From positions 1 to 26,508 of the IMG/VR virus record IMGVR_UViG_3300044846_001138: a stretch of DNA of 26,508 nucleotides. One strand, given 5' to 3'. This DNA is from a virus. The stretch's first letter is position 1. Each line of letters opens with the position of its first letter. Below are positions 17,784-26,290 of this stretch, piece after piece. The notes beneath the pieces were generated by a model. The model worked only from the letters and a program-made list of their open reading frames with translations, did no database searches and had not been told where the DNA came from. The position numbers and the translations under genes were made by a program.

Positions 17784-18978
17784 TACACCGGCAACTTATC
17801 CGAGTATGCACGAAGACCTTTGGTTTGTGGCTTCATCTACAAACGTAGGGGTTACAAACTTTAAATTCGTTTATGACGTTTATATAGACGGCGCACAGGT
17901 TAGTAGAAATAAAATATATCCTTCGCCAAGTGCAGAAGGTAGCTATGGAGTTTTTAACGCTTCGCCAATGGTGCGCGCATACGTTACGAATTACTTTGAA
18001 CCTTCAGGTGGCAGCGTATTAGTAGCTTCTAATAATAAAATAAAAGTAGACTATCAAGTAAGGATCGGTGAAGAAGTTAGCGGTGCGGTTGTAACTAACT
18101 TAGCTTCAGGGAGTTATTCGGCTTATAATTATTATTCACCTTTATTCGGTGATATATTTACAGAGAATGGAAACGTTCCTTTGGTGCTATCAAATTATTA
18201 TGATAATTTATTGATTGAGAATTACACGGACGATTGGTTAAGCGACCGCGACAATTCAAATATAACAATCGAATACGGGGATCAATTCTTTATTACATTC
18301 TTAAAGATTACAGGCGGCTCATATAAACTTTGGGTGCAACCTACGAATGAAGACGGAACTTTTGGAACTGCGGTTAGTGGCGGTTTAACTATGGCAGGGG
18401 AATTTAATTTATTTAATTTTCAAGCTGCGGCAATTAATACTTGGGCGGGATCTGATATTATTACACAATCAACTTATGGATACAATGTTTATATTACGCT
18501 TGGTGCAGCCGTTACAAGGGTATTACGATTCAGGCAAGTATGTAACCCTAAGTACAGACAATATAACCTTCACTTTCTTAACCGACTTGGGGGATATGAT
18601 ACAATGGCGTTCAGGCTTGTCAATAGGAGAAGATCTGAATTTCAAAGAACTTCATACAGACGAAATCCTTATCAATTATCAAATGGTCAAATGACCAATA
18701 TAGATACTTACAATAAGTATAATGAAACAACGTATAACTTTGCTATTCAGCATTCGGATTATTATAATCTAACGGCTGATTGGCTTGATGATCAGGATTA
18801 TGCGTGGCTTGCTCAATTAGTAGCTTCACCAATAGTTTATATGGAAGTACAAGGTGCGTTTTTCCCTATCACAATAAGGAATACAAACTACCAATATAAA
18901 TACCAAATAGCAGACGGGTTATTTAATTTTGATTTAGAAATAGAAGTGGGTAAATATTTAAATAGTCAATATAGATAA
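17764..18978 (+). CDS. tail structural protein, Bacteroidota-phage type
   Basis: 404 aa. Beta-rich throughout, opening MAITINSTPATYPSMHEDLW and ending in a domain with NLHFLNRLGGYDTMAFRLVN (about 270-289) and YQIADGLFNFDLEIEVGKYL near the C-terminus. I recognise this protein type beside tape measure genes of Bacteroidota phages, where it is annotated only as a tail protein. Its stop shares a base with the next start (TAATG). A distal-tail or baseplate role is inferred from place; no receptor-binding signature is seen. Confidence 0.7.
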   Translation: MAITINSTPATYPSMHEDLWFVASSTNVGVTNFKFVYDVYIDGAQVSRNKIYPSPSAEGSYGVFNASPMVRAYVTNYFEPSGGSVLVASNNKIKVDYQVRIGEEVSGAVVTNLASGSYSAYNYYSPLFGDIFTENGNVPLVLSNYYDNLLIENYTDDWLSDRDNSNITIEYGDQFFITFLKITGGSYKLWVQPTNEDGTFGTAVSGGLTMAGEFNLFNFQAAAINTWAGSDIITQSTYGYNVYITLGAAVTRVLRFRQVCNPKYRQYNLHFLNRLGGYDTMAFRLVNRRRSEFQRTSYRRNPYQLSNGQMTNIDTYNKYNETTYNFAIQHSDYYNLTADWLDDQDYAWLAQLVASPIVYMEVQGAFFPITIRNTNYQYKYQIADGLFNFDLEIEVGKYLNSQYR

Positions 18979-21056
18979 TGATAAGAACTGAAATATATGT
19001 CGAAGATCAATTAATTGATTTATTGCAGGATATTAGTGCAGACTTTACTTATACTATTGATGACGTCCGAGATTTTGGAAGTCGCAATACATCATTTAGT
19101 AAAACAATATCAATACCCGCAACCGCTAAGAACAATAAAATATTAGGGTTTGCTTTTGACTTAGGAATGGCAAGCGAACATAATATGGATTTGCCTAATG
19201 TAAATACAAACTTTACACCTTCACAGGCAGCAAAGTGCGAGGTTTATATTGATAAAATACAGATCTTTAAAGGCGTTATTCGTATCCTTGAAATTGTAAT
19301 TAATAATAATGTTATTCAATATCAGTGCGCCGTATTTGGAGAATTAGGTGGTTTTATTACAGAGTTAGGAAATAAGCGTTTAGAGGATTTAGACTTCAGC
19401 GAATATAACCATACTTGGAATGTAACTTCAATTCAAAATAGTTGGGATAGCATTACAGGATCGGGTTATTATTATCCATTAATTGATTACGGCGACGTAT
19501 CAACAAATAAAGATGACTTTCACGTTTCTACATTTAGACCGGCGTTATATGTAAAGGAATATATTGAAAAGATATTTGAAGGGACTTCTTATACTTTAAA
19601 TTGTGATTTTTTTAATACTGATTTTTTCAAGACTTTAATAATACCTAATAATAGTCAGGGAATACGAGGAACGAATGACAGGTTTTTATTAGGTACAAAA
19701 ACAATATCACAAATATTACTTAATAGCAATACACCAACTGCAAGAAATGCAAACGTGCCTTTTGATACTACGACTTTACTTAATTTTACAGAAAATGCGG
19801 GAAAGAGCATATTTACTTATACTGATGGCACTAAGACAATTAGAACGATTGCTTCAATAACGGGAACATACCAAACAGATGCTGCTTCGTCTATTACTGC
19901 AACTTTATATATTGCAGGTGTAGCGGTTCAATCATTTACGCAAAATACTTTTTCTGCTAATAATCCTTTTAGTTTTAATATTGACTATACAGGTGATATA
20001 GCAAATACAAATCAAGTACGTTTAGAAATTAGCGTTCCTGTAACTGCCAATACTTATATAGTAACAATAACAAGTGCAAATATAAACCTTGCACAGATCA
20101 CATCACAGATTGTAGACGTAGCTTATAATGGAGTTATATCTATAAATGAAAACTTGCCAAAAGGTATATTTCAAAAGGATTTCTTTTTGTCAGTTTGTAA
20201 AATGTTTAATTTATACGTTTATCAAGATAATATAAATGAAAGGCAAATAAATATTTCACCATATATTGACTTCTATTCTTCAGCAGTTACTAATAGTTTA
20301 GATTGGTCGCAAAAAGTAGATATGGCAGCGCCAATGTCAATTAAACCAATGTCGCAATTAAATGCAAGATATTACGCTTATAAATATACGCCTGATTCTG
20401 ACTATTATAATGATAACTATCAAAAGAAATACGGGCAAACATATGGAGATTTTATTTATGATTCTGAATTCGATTTTGTAAAAGAAACGGCTTCGACACA
20501 GATTATATTTGCGCCTTCTGTATTAAGATTGCATACAGGTCAAGATAAATATCATAGTGAAATTTATAAACTATCAAATAATAATACACAAGAAGATCCA
20601 ATGGATAGCGTTATTCGTATTTTGATAGCTAAAAAAATAACAGGTATTTCAAGTTGGCATATAAGAAGTGATTCAGGCGGCGGCGGTGGTGGTGGTTCTA
20701 TTTTAGCAACTTTAACTTCATACGGGTATGCGGGACACTTAAACGATCCTTCAAATCCTACAATTGACTTAAATTTTGGAGTTCCAAAAGAGTTACAATT
20801 CCCTGCAACTACATATCCAACTAATAATCTATTTAATACATATCATAAGCCGTATCTTTTAGAAATTACAGATATGGAAAGTAAGTTATTAAGTTGCAAA
20901 GTTTATTTAAATGAGTTAGATATTTACAATTTAGATTTTAGTAAATATATATGGATCAATGGAATTTTATTTAGGCTTAATAAGGTAGACGGATATAATC
21001 CTATGGAGTATAAAACTACACAGATTAATTTATTAAAAGTAATAAACACGAATTAA
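18978..21056 (+). CDS. large tail/baseplate protein with Gly7 linker
   Basis: 692 aa. The start MIRTEIYVEDQLIDLLQDIS and the following FSKTISIPATAKNNKILGFA and KGVIRILEIVINNNVIQYQC fit a hub-like tail protein type common in Bacteroidota phages. The middle (about 270-380) is beta-rich and Thr/Ala-rich. A run of seven glycines follows SDS near residue 567 and precedes a C-terminal beta domain (LLEITDMESKLLSCKVYLNE). Probably part of the tail tip, possibly host-contacting. Shares one base with both neighbours. Confidence 0.7.
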   Translation: MIRTEIYVEDQLIDLLQDISADFTYTIDDVRDFGSRNTSFSKTISIPATAKNNKILGFAFDLGMASEHNMDLPNVNTNFTPSQAAKCEVYIDKIQIFKGVIRILEIVINNNVIQYQCAVFGELGGFITELGNKRLEDLDFSEYNHTWNVTSIQNSWDSITGSGYYYPLIDYGDVSTNKDDFHVSTFRPALYVKEYIEKIFEGTSYTLNCDFFNTDFFKTLIIPNNSQGIRGTNDRFLLGTKTISQILLNSNTPTARNANVPFDTTTLLNFTENAGKSIFTYTDGTKTIRTIASITGTYQTDAASSITATLYIAGVAVQSFTQNTFSANNPFSFNIDYTGDIANTNQVRLEISVPVTANTYIVTITSANINLAQITSQIVDVAYNGVISINENLPKGIFQKDFFLSVCKMFNLYVYQDNINERQINISPYIDFYSSAVTNSLDWSQKVDMAAPMSIKPMSQLNARYYAYKYTPDSDYYNDNYQKKYGQTYGDFIYDSEFDFVKETASTQIIFAPSVLRLHTGQDKYHSEIYKLSNNNTQEDPMDSVIRILIAKKITGISSWHIRSDSGGGGGGGSILATLTSYGYAGHLNDPSNPTIDLNFGVPKELQFPATTYPTNNLFNTYHKPYLLEITDMESKLLSCKVYLNELDIYNLDFSKYIWINGILFRLNKVDGYNPMEYKTTQINLLKVINTN

Positions 21057-23413
21057 TGGCAACAGAAGAAATAATTGGTATAAAGGTAACTTCAGATACC
21101 GCACAGGCAACGCAGGAAGTTCAGAAATTAGATAAAGCATTTGAGGCAACTGATCAAACTGTTAAAGGTTTAAGGACGCAATTAAGAGAAGCGGTTGCAA
21201 ATGTAACTTTAATGTCTGATAAGTTTGGTGCTACGTCTAAAGAAGCTATTAATGCAGCAAAGCGTGCGGCTGATTTAAAAGATCGTATTGGGGATGCAAA
21301 GGCTTTAACAGATGCCTTTAATCCGGATGCAAAATTTAAGGCGGTTGCTTCATCATTAGCAGGTGTTGCAGGTGGATTCAGTGCACTTCAGGGTGCAATG
21401 GCTTTATTTGGTAAACAGAATAAAGATGTAGAAGCTGCTTTATTAAAGGTAAACGCTGCAATGGCATTGTCGCAAGGATTACAATCAGTCGGCGAAAGTA
21501 TAGATTCATTCAGGCAATTAGGAGCGGTTATTAAAAGTACAACAGCATTTCAAACTTTAAATAATGCAGCGACACAAACCGCCGTTACAATACAAAAAGC
21601 ATTTGGTATTTCAGTAGATACTACTTCAAAATCATTTAATTTTTTAAAGGGCGCTATTGTTGCAACGGGTATCGGCGCGCTTGTAGTTGCATTAGGATTA
21701 GTAATAAATAACTTTGATAAAATTAGCAATTGGATTAAGAATAGTCCATTAGGTAGTTTAGCAAAAGGAGTAGGCGCATTAGTAGAACAATTTACAGACT
21801 TTATTGGGGTTACAAGTGAGGCTGAAAGAAACTTAAATAAAATATCTGCTGCTAATAAAAGAGCAAATGAGGATATTGAAAATAGAATTAAAGTATTAAA
21901 GGCACAAGGTGGATCAGAAAAAGAAATTTACGAATTAGGCAAACAAAGGATTGAAAATGAACTTACTAATTTAAGACAAACATTAAAAACTAAAGGTCAA
22001 TTAACAGAAGAAGAAGCTAAGCAATTTAGAAATTTAAAAACAGAGCAATTAGTTTTAACTGCTGACTATAATAAAAAGAGTTCAGAAGCAAATGCAAAGG
22101 CGGCTGAAAAATCAAAAAAAGATCGTGATGATGCTAATAAGCAAACAGAAGCAGATACAAAGGCTGCTAATAAAATTCTTATTGATTTACAGAATGCAAA
22201 GAGTTTAGCAATAATAGAAGATGAAAATGCTAAGGCTGCAAAGCAATTAGAAATAGATAAGAAAGCTAAAGATGCAGAAATAGAACAATTAAAAGTTAGT
22301 CAATCAGTTAAAGATGAATTAATTAAACTTAATAATGAAAAGTTTGAAGCTGATAAAGCAGCGCTTGATAAGAAAGCAAAAGAGGATTTAGAAAAAAAGC
22401 AAGAAGAAGAACAAGAAAATCTTGATACATTTAATGAGAAAATTAAAGACATTAGGATTGCTGCAATTAAAGATGATAATGAAAGAGCAGAAGCAGAAAG
22501 ATTAGCTAAACTTGAAAGGGATCTAAAAGAATTAGATGAAGATAAAGAGTTTATAAAATTATCTCAAAAAGAACAAGCCCAAATTAAAAAGGATTTAATT
22601 GATGCATCCGAACTTGCAGGTCAAAAAAGCAAAAATGAAATTGTAAAAAAAGGATTACAAGAAGAATTAGAATTATTACAAATTCAACAAAAATCTTTAA
22701 GTACAGATTCAAAAGCATATTGGGTTAATGCTAAGGCTATTGAAGAAGCGTCTTATAAATTAAAATTAGATGCGGCAAAAGGAAATGCAAAAGAAATTGA
22801 AAAAATAAATAAAGAACACTCTGAAAATAACATTGCTATTGAAAAAGCTGAAGCGGCTGCAAAAAGAGCATTGTTACTTGAAAGGCTTAAATTGATTGAA
22901 GATTTTGGTAAAAATATACAAGTATTAGCGGGTAAAAATAAAAAGGTTGCAATTGCAGGATTATTAATTGAAAAGGCAGCAGCATTAGGACAAGTTGTTG
23001 TAAATACGGCAGCAGCTACAACAAAAGCAGTCGCAGCTTCGCCTTTAACATTAGGTTTGCCGTGGTCGGCTTTAATTATTGCAAATGGTGCTTTACAAGC
23101 AGCAGCAGTTGTAAAGTCTGCTATTGATGGAGTTAAGGCAATTAATTCAGCAGGATCTTCAGCAGGATTAAGCGAAGAAGGAACAATAGGGGATAGTGGG
23201 GCAGGCACATCTGTTCCATCAACAGGCGGTGGTGGGGGTTCTCTGCCATCAACAGGCGGTGGTGGCGCACCAAATACCGGTGGCGGTGGTGCAGGTGGAT
23301 CAACAGGCGGCGGTGGTGGCGGCGGATCTGTTCGCGCTTATGTAATTCAAAGTGATATTGAGAACGCGCAGCAAAGAGAAAGTGAAATACAGAATAGAGC
23401 AAGATTTGAATAA
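21056..23413 (+). CDS. tail tape measure protein
   Basis: 785 aa, the largest gene here. The N-terminus is helical and Ala-rich, with a hydrophobic segment near residues 200-220 (GAIVATGIGALVVALGLVIN). A long charged coiled coil follows (about 255-640; KAKDAEIEQLKVSQSVKDEL and similar), then a second hydrophobic Ala-rich region (VAIAGLLIEKAAALGQVVVN). The tail carries PSTGGGG repeats and ends SVRAYVIQSDIENAQQRESE, an ending I know from Bacteroidota phage tape measures. It sets tail length and is injected with DNA. The length suggests a medium-long siphovirus tail. Confidence 0.87.
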   Translation: MATEEIIGIKVTSDTAQATQEVQKLDKAFEATDQTVKGLRTQLREAVANVTLMSDKFGATSKEAINAAKRAADLKDRIGDAKALTDAFNPDAKFKAVASSLAGVAGGFSALQGAMALFGKQNKDVEAALLKVNAAMALSQGLQSVGESIDSFRQLGAVIKSTTAFQTLNNAATQTAVTIQKAFGISVDTTSKSFNFLKGAIVATGIGALVVALGLVINNFDKISNWIKNSPLGSLAKGVGALVEQFTDFIGVTSEAERNLNKISAANKRANEDIENRIKVLKAQGGSEKEIYELGKQRIENELTNLRQTLKTKGQLTEEEAKQFRNLKTEQLVLTADYNKKSSEANAKAAEKSKKDRDDANKQTEADTKAANKILIDLQNAKSLAIIEDENAKAAKQLEIDKKAKDAEIEQLKVSQSVKDELIKLNNEKFEADKAALDKKAKEDLEKKQEEEQENLDTFNEKIKDIRIAAIKDDNERAEAERLAKLERDLKELDEDKEFIKLSQKEQAQIKKDLIDASELAGQKSKNEIVKKGLQEELELLQIQQKSLSTDSKAYWVNAKAIEEASYKLKLDAAKGNAKEIEKINKEHSENNIAIEKAEAAAKRALLLERLKLIEDFGKNIQVLAGKNKKVAIAGLLIEKAAALGQVVVNTAAATTKAVAASPLTLGLPWSALIIANGALQAAAVVKSAIDGVKAINSAGSSAGLSEEGTIGDSGAGTSVPSTGGGGGSLPSTGGGGAPNTGGGGAGGSTGGGGGGGSVRAYVIQSDIENAQQRESEIQNRARFE
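23216..23331 (+). repeat. Gly-rich tandem repeat in the tape measure gene
   Basis: CCATCAACAGGCGGTGGTGG occurs at 23216-23235 and again at 23246-23265 (30-base period), followed by two diverged ACCGGTGGCGG / ACAGGCGGCGG units up to about 23331. It encodes PSTGGGGGSL-type repeats and forms a GC-rich island in AT-rich DNA. Copy number is likely to vary between relatives. Confidence 0.75.
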
Positions 23414-23447
23414 ATGATAAATATATAAATAAAAACTATTTAAGGAT

Positions 23448-24041
23448 ATGAATACAGAATTACCAATATATATGTTAGATATTACCGAGAATATTGAAGA
23501 CGATTCACAAGTCGACTTTATTGCATTGGTAGATCGACCTGCAATTCAAAAGAATTGGAACGCATTTAATAAAAGTCAAAAATTTGAAGTTACAAATGAA
23601 GATCGTCGTATTATTTCGGGCGCTATTATGTTGGCTGATACGCCTATTTTTAGGTCTGACGCTACTTATGGCGACTATTATGTGGCTTTTAGTGCTGATA
23701 CTATTCTTAAAATTGTACAAAAGTTTTTCAAAAAAGGATTCCAAAGCAATGTCAATTTAATGCATAATTCAAACGCACAATTTGAAGGCGTTACATTATT
23801 CGAGAGTTTTATTTCTGATCCTTCGCGTGGTATTATGCCAATGAAAGGATTTGAAGATGCACCTGTTGGAAGTTGGTTTGGTTCAATGATCGTAGATAAT
23901 GAAGACGCGTGGGCTAAGGTAAAGAATGGTGATATTATGGGCTTCAGCGTTGAAGGGTTATTTAACTACAAACCTAAAGAGGTTAATAAAGTTGCATCAA
24001 TGGTGGATGCTATTAAAAAAATATTGTCACAAGTTAAGTGA
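23448..24041 (+). CDS. prohead protease, XkdF-like serine protease
   Basis: 197 aa. IYMLDITENIEDDSQVDFIA and LVDRPAIQKN (28-37) are the start of the XkdF-like protease group (PF14550 type). Catalytic candidates: H106 in NLMHN, S120 in VTLFESFISD, and the conserved GFSVEG block at 165-170. The protease cleaves scaffold and capsid during head maturation. The gene is directly followed by scaffold and capsid, as expected. A clear purine-rich site AAGGAT precedes the ATG. Confidence 0.82.
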   Translation: MNTELPIYMLDITENIEDDSQVDFIALVDRPAIQKNWNAFNKSQKFEVTNEDRRIISGAIMLADTPIFRSDATYGDYYVAFSADTILKIVQKFFKKGFQSNVNLMHNSNAQFEGVTLFESFISDPSRGIMPMKGFEDAPVGSWFGSMIVDNEDAWAKVKNGDIMGFSVEGLFNYKPKEVNKVASMVDAIKKILSQVK

Positions 24042-24078
24042 TAAACATTTCATTTTTTAACTATATAATAAAAAAAGT

Positions 24079-24690
24079 ATGAACGCACAGGAAGCAATTT
24101 TAAAAATTAAGGCTTTGTTTGAAGACAACGCCGCGCCTGTTGAGGAAGTGCAAGCTGAAGAAACTAAGGTTGATGAAACTAAAGTTGAAATGGCTGAATA
24201 TTCTTTAATGGACGGAACTAAGGTTGAAATTTCAGCTTTGGAAATTGGCGGTTCTGTTACTATCGAAGGTTTACCTGCACCTGCGGGGGATCACGAATTA
24301 ATGGACGGCACAGAAATTACATTAGATGAAAACGGGATAATCGTTGAAATCGAAAGTAAGCAAGTAGAAGCAACACCGGAAGTGGATACAGAGGTGGAAG
24401 CTAAAAAAGAAGAAGACAAAAAGATGGCAGAAATGGCAGAACAATTTGAAGCAAAAATTGCTGAATTAGTTGAAGCTAAAAACGCATCTGAAGCAAAGGT
24501 TTTGGATTTAGAAAATAAAGTAAAGCAAGGGTTTGCACAAGTAGCTGAATTAATCGAAGCACTTTCAAATACACCAAGCGAAGACCCAATTCAAAAGCCA
24601 AATAGTTTTAATTCATTTGTAAATACAAGTGATATTAAAGGGCAAAGATTAGAAAAATATAGAAACGCAATTTTAAACACTAAAAATTAA
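24079..24690 (+). CDS. capsid scaffolding protein
   Basis: 203 aa, highly acidic and helical. Contains two MDGT repeats (SLMDGTKVEISALEIGG and HELMDGTEITLDENGIIVEI) and then a Glu/Lys/Ala coiled coil (about 120-165), ending with a conserved-looking LEKYRNAILNTKN. Scaffold proteins line the prohead and are removed by the protease encoded just before. The position between protease and major capsid gene, the charge and the coiled coil support the call. Confidence 0.78.
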   Translation: MNAQEAILKIKALFEDNAAPVEEVQAEETKVDETKVEMAEYSLMDGTKVEISALEIGGSVTIEGLPAPAGDHELMDGTEITLDENGIIVEIESKQVEATPEVDTEVEAKKEEDKKMAEMAEQFEAKIAELVEAKNASEAKVLDLENKVKQGFAQVAELIEALSNTPSEDPIQKPNSFNSFVNTSDIKGQRLEKYRNAILNTKN

Positions 24691-24695
24691 ATAAA

Positions 24696-25649
24696 ATGGG
24701 ATTTAACGTAGACGCATTAGCTGCATATACAGAGCAAAATGAAGCCTTATTGGTTACTGATTCTGTATTAGGCGCAAAGACTGCATCTTTAATTAAGAGC
24801 GCAGGTAACGTGATGGTTGGCGTAAAGAGCGCTGAAACTATCAACATTATGGACACAGACGCAATATTTCAAGCAGGCGGAAGCTGCGGATTTACTGCAT
24901 CAGGTTCAACAACTTTTACTCAAAGAACGGTAACAGTTGGAAAAATTAAAGTAAACGAAGCACTTTGTCCAAAAGACTTAGAAGCTAAGTATTTACAAAA
25001 AGCATTACCAACAGGATCAATGTATGATTCTATTCCTTTTGAGCAAGAATTTGCTGATAAGAAAGCGAAGACAATTGCTTCTCAATTAGAAACTTCTTTA
25101 TGGCAGGGTGATACTTCAAGTGTAAATGTAAACTTGAACAAGTTTGATGGTTTAGTTAAATTGATCGGTGCTGCTTCAGGTGTTGTTGCTGCAAACGCTT
25201 CTACTTACATTAGTGGTGCGCCTTTGAGTACAATTACTGCTGCAAACGTAATCAGCATTTTTGATGGTGTATATTCTGCAATCCCTGCACAAGTTGTAGC
25301 TGCTGACGATATGACTATCTTCTGTGGTCAAGATGTTTTCAGAACTTACACAATTGCATTAAAGAACGCTAATCAATTCCATTATTCAATTGATGTGAAA
25401 GCTGATAGCGAATTTATCTTGCCGGGTACTTCTATTAAAGTTGTAGCTTTACAAGGTTTAAACGGAACAAATAAAGTTTATGCAATGCGTTTAAGCAATA
25501 TGTTCTTAGGAACAGATTTATTGAACGAAGAAGAAAAGTTTGAAATTTTCTATGCAAAAGAAGCTGATCAAGTTCGTTTTGTATCTGAGTTCAAAATGGG
25601 TGTAAACGTAGCGTTCCCTGATGAGATCGTTAAGTTTATCTTAGCATAA
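24696..25649 (+). CDS. major capsid protein
   Basis: 317 aa. Begins MGFNVDALAAYTEQNEALLV; SVLGAKTASLIKSAGNVMVG and VNEALCPKDLEAKYLQKALP are typical blocks of Bacteroidota phage capsid proteins, with FEQEFADKKAKTIASQLETS for the spine-like region and the C-terminal ADQVRFVSEFKMGVNVAFPD. Presumably HK97-fold. It follows protease and scaffold and ends in a strong terminator. Codons look more regular here (many GCA, AAC, GTA, TTA), as in highly expressed genes. Confidence 0.87.
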   Translation: MGFNVDALAAYTEQNEALLVTDSVLGAKTASLIKSAGNVMVGVKSAETINIMDTDAIFQAGGSCGFTASGSTTFTQRTVTVGKIKVNEALCPKDLEAKYLQKALPTGSMYDSIPFEQEFADKKAKTIASQLETSLWQGDTSSVNVNLNKFDGLVKLIGAASGVVAANASTYISGAPLSTITAANVISIFDGVYSAIPAQVVAADDMTIFCGQDVFRTYTIALKNANQFHYSIDVKADSEFILPGTSIKVVALQGLNGTNKVYAMRLSNMFLGTDLLNEEEKFEIFYAKEADQVRFVSEFKMGVNVAFPDEIVKFILA

Positions 25650-25655
25650 TTATAC

Positions 25656-25683
25656 GGGGTGTTGAAATATACACCCCTTTTTT
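25656..25683 (+). terminator. strong intrinsic terminator after the capsid gene
   Basis: GGGGTGT (25656-25662) pairs perfectly with ACACCCC (25671-25677), loop 8 bases, followed by six T (25678-25683). It begins 6 bases after the capsid stop and ends the head operon. Confidence 0.92.
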
Positions 25684-25707
25684 AAAAAAATATTAAATTA
25701 ATTAACA

Positions 25708-26229
25708 ATGGCGTGCGCATTAACACAAGGATACACTTTAGACTGCCGTGATAGTTTAGGTGGAATCGTTGAGGTTTATTTTACTGAAGCTGCAAACGTA
25801 ACTACTTCAACTGAAGCAAGCGGTGTAATTACTGCATTGACTAAGGCTGCGGGAAAGCGTTTTTGGAAATATGCTTTAGTGAAAGATACTTCAATGTTTA
25901 ACCAAACAATGACTGCATCCGTAGCAAACGGAACGGTGTTCTATGGTCAGGAATTACAAATAGTTTTAAACAAACTACAAACTAACACAAGAAATGAATT
26001 ACTTTTGTTAGCACAAAATAGCTTAGTTGCGGTTGTAAAAGATAGCAACGGAATCTATTGGTATTTAGGAAAAACACGTGGTATTGATTTGACTGCAAAC
26101 GCAGCTTCAACCGGTACTGCACAAGGCGATAGAAGTGGTTTCACTTTAACCTTTACAGGTTCTGAACCTGCATTAGCACCAAGCGTGAACCAATCAGTTT
26201 ATTCTGCTTTGGAAACACCGGGTTCATAA
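25708..26229 (+). CDS. probable major tail tube protein
   Basis: 173 aa. MACALTQGYTLDCRDSLGGI, KRFWKYALVKDTSMFNQTMT, VLNKLQTNTRNELLLLAQNS and YWYLGKTRGIDLTANAAST form a beta-rich protein type that I know from Bacteroidota phages, placed after the capsid gene. Size and strand-rich pattern fit a tail tube subunit, but a head-decoration role cannot be excluded. It lies between two terminators, so its own transcript or read-through from the capsid gene must supply it. Confidence 0.65.
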   Translation: MACALTQGYTLDCRDSLGGIVEVYFTEAANVTTSTEASGVITALTKAAGKRFWKYALVKDTSMFNQTMTASVANGTVFYGQELQIVLNKLQTNTRNELLLLAQNSLVAVVKDSNGIYWYLGKTRGIDLTANAASTGTAQGDRSGFTLTFTGSEPALAPSVNQSVYSALETPGS

Positions 26230-26257
26230 GTTTGTTTTTCATAGGTTTATAGGTTTG

Positions 26258-26290
26258 CCGCCGTTCGTTAATTCGTTCGGCGGTTTTTTT
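26258..26290 (+). terminator. intrinsic terminator after the tail tube gene
   Basis: CCGCCG (26258-26263) pairs with CGGCGG (26278-26283), with a further CG/CG pair inside and a short loop, then seven T (26284-26290). Confidence 0.9.

Noticed and set aside
18476-18694. 72-aa + strand frame inside the 404-aa tail protein
   Set aside because: Fully contained in a convincing tail gene in another frame, with no start signal or gap to explain.
22753-23402. Long reverse-strand open frames opposite the tape measure gene
   Set aside because: They mirror Ala/Glu/Lys-rich and Gly-rich coding repeats on the + strand; the products are low-complexity and no promoter or neighbour supports them.
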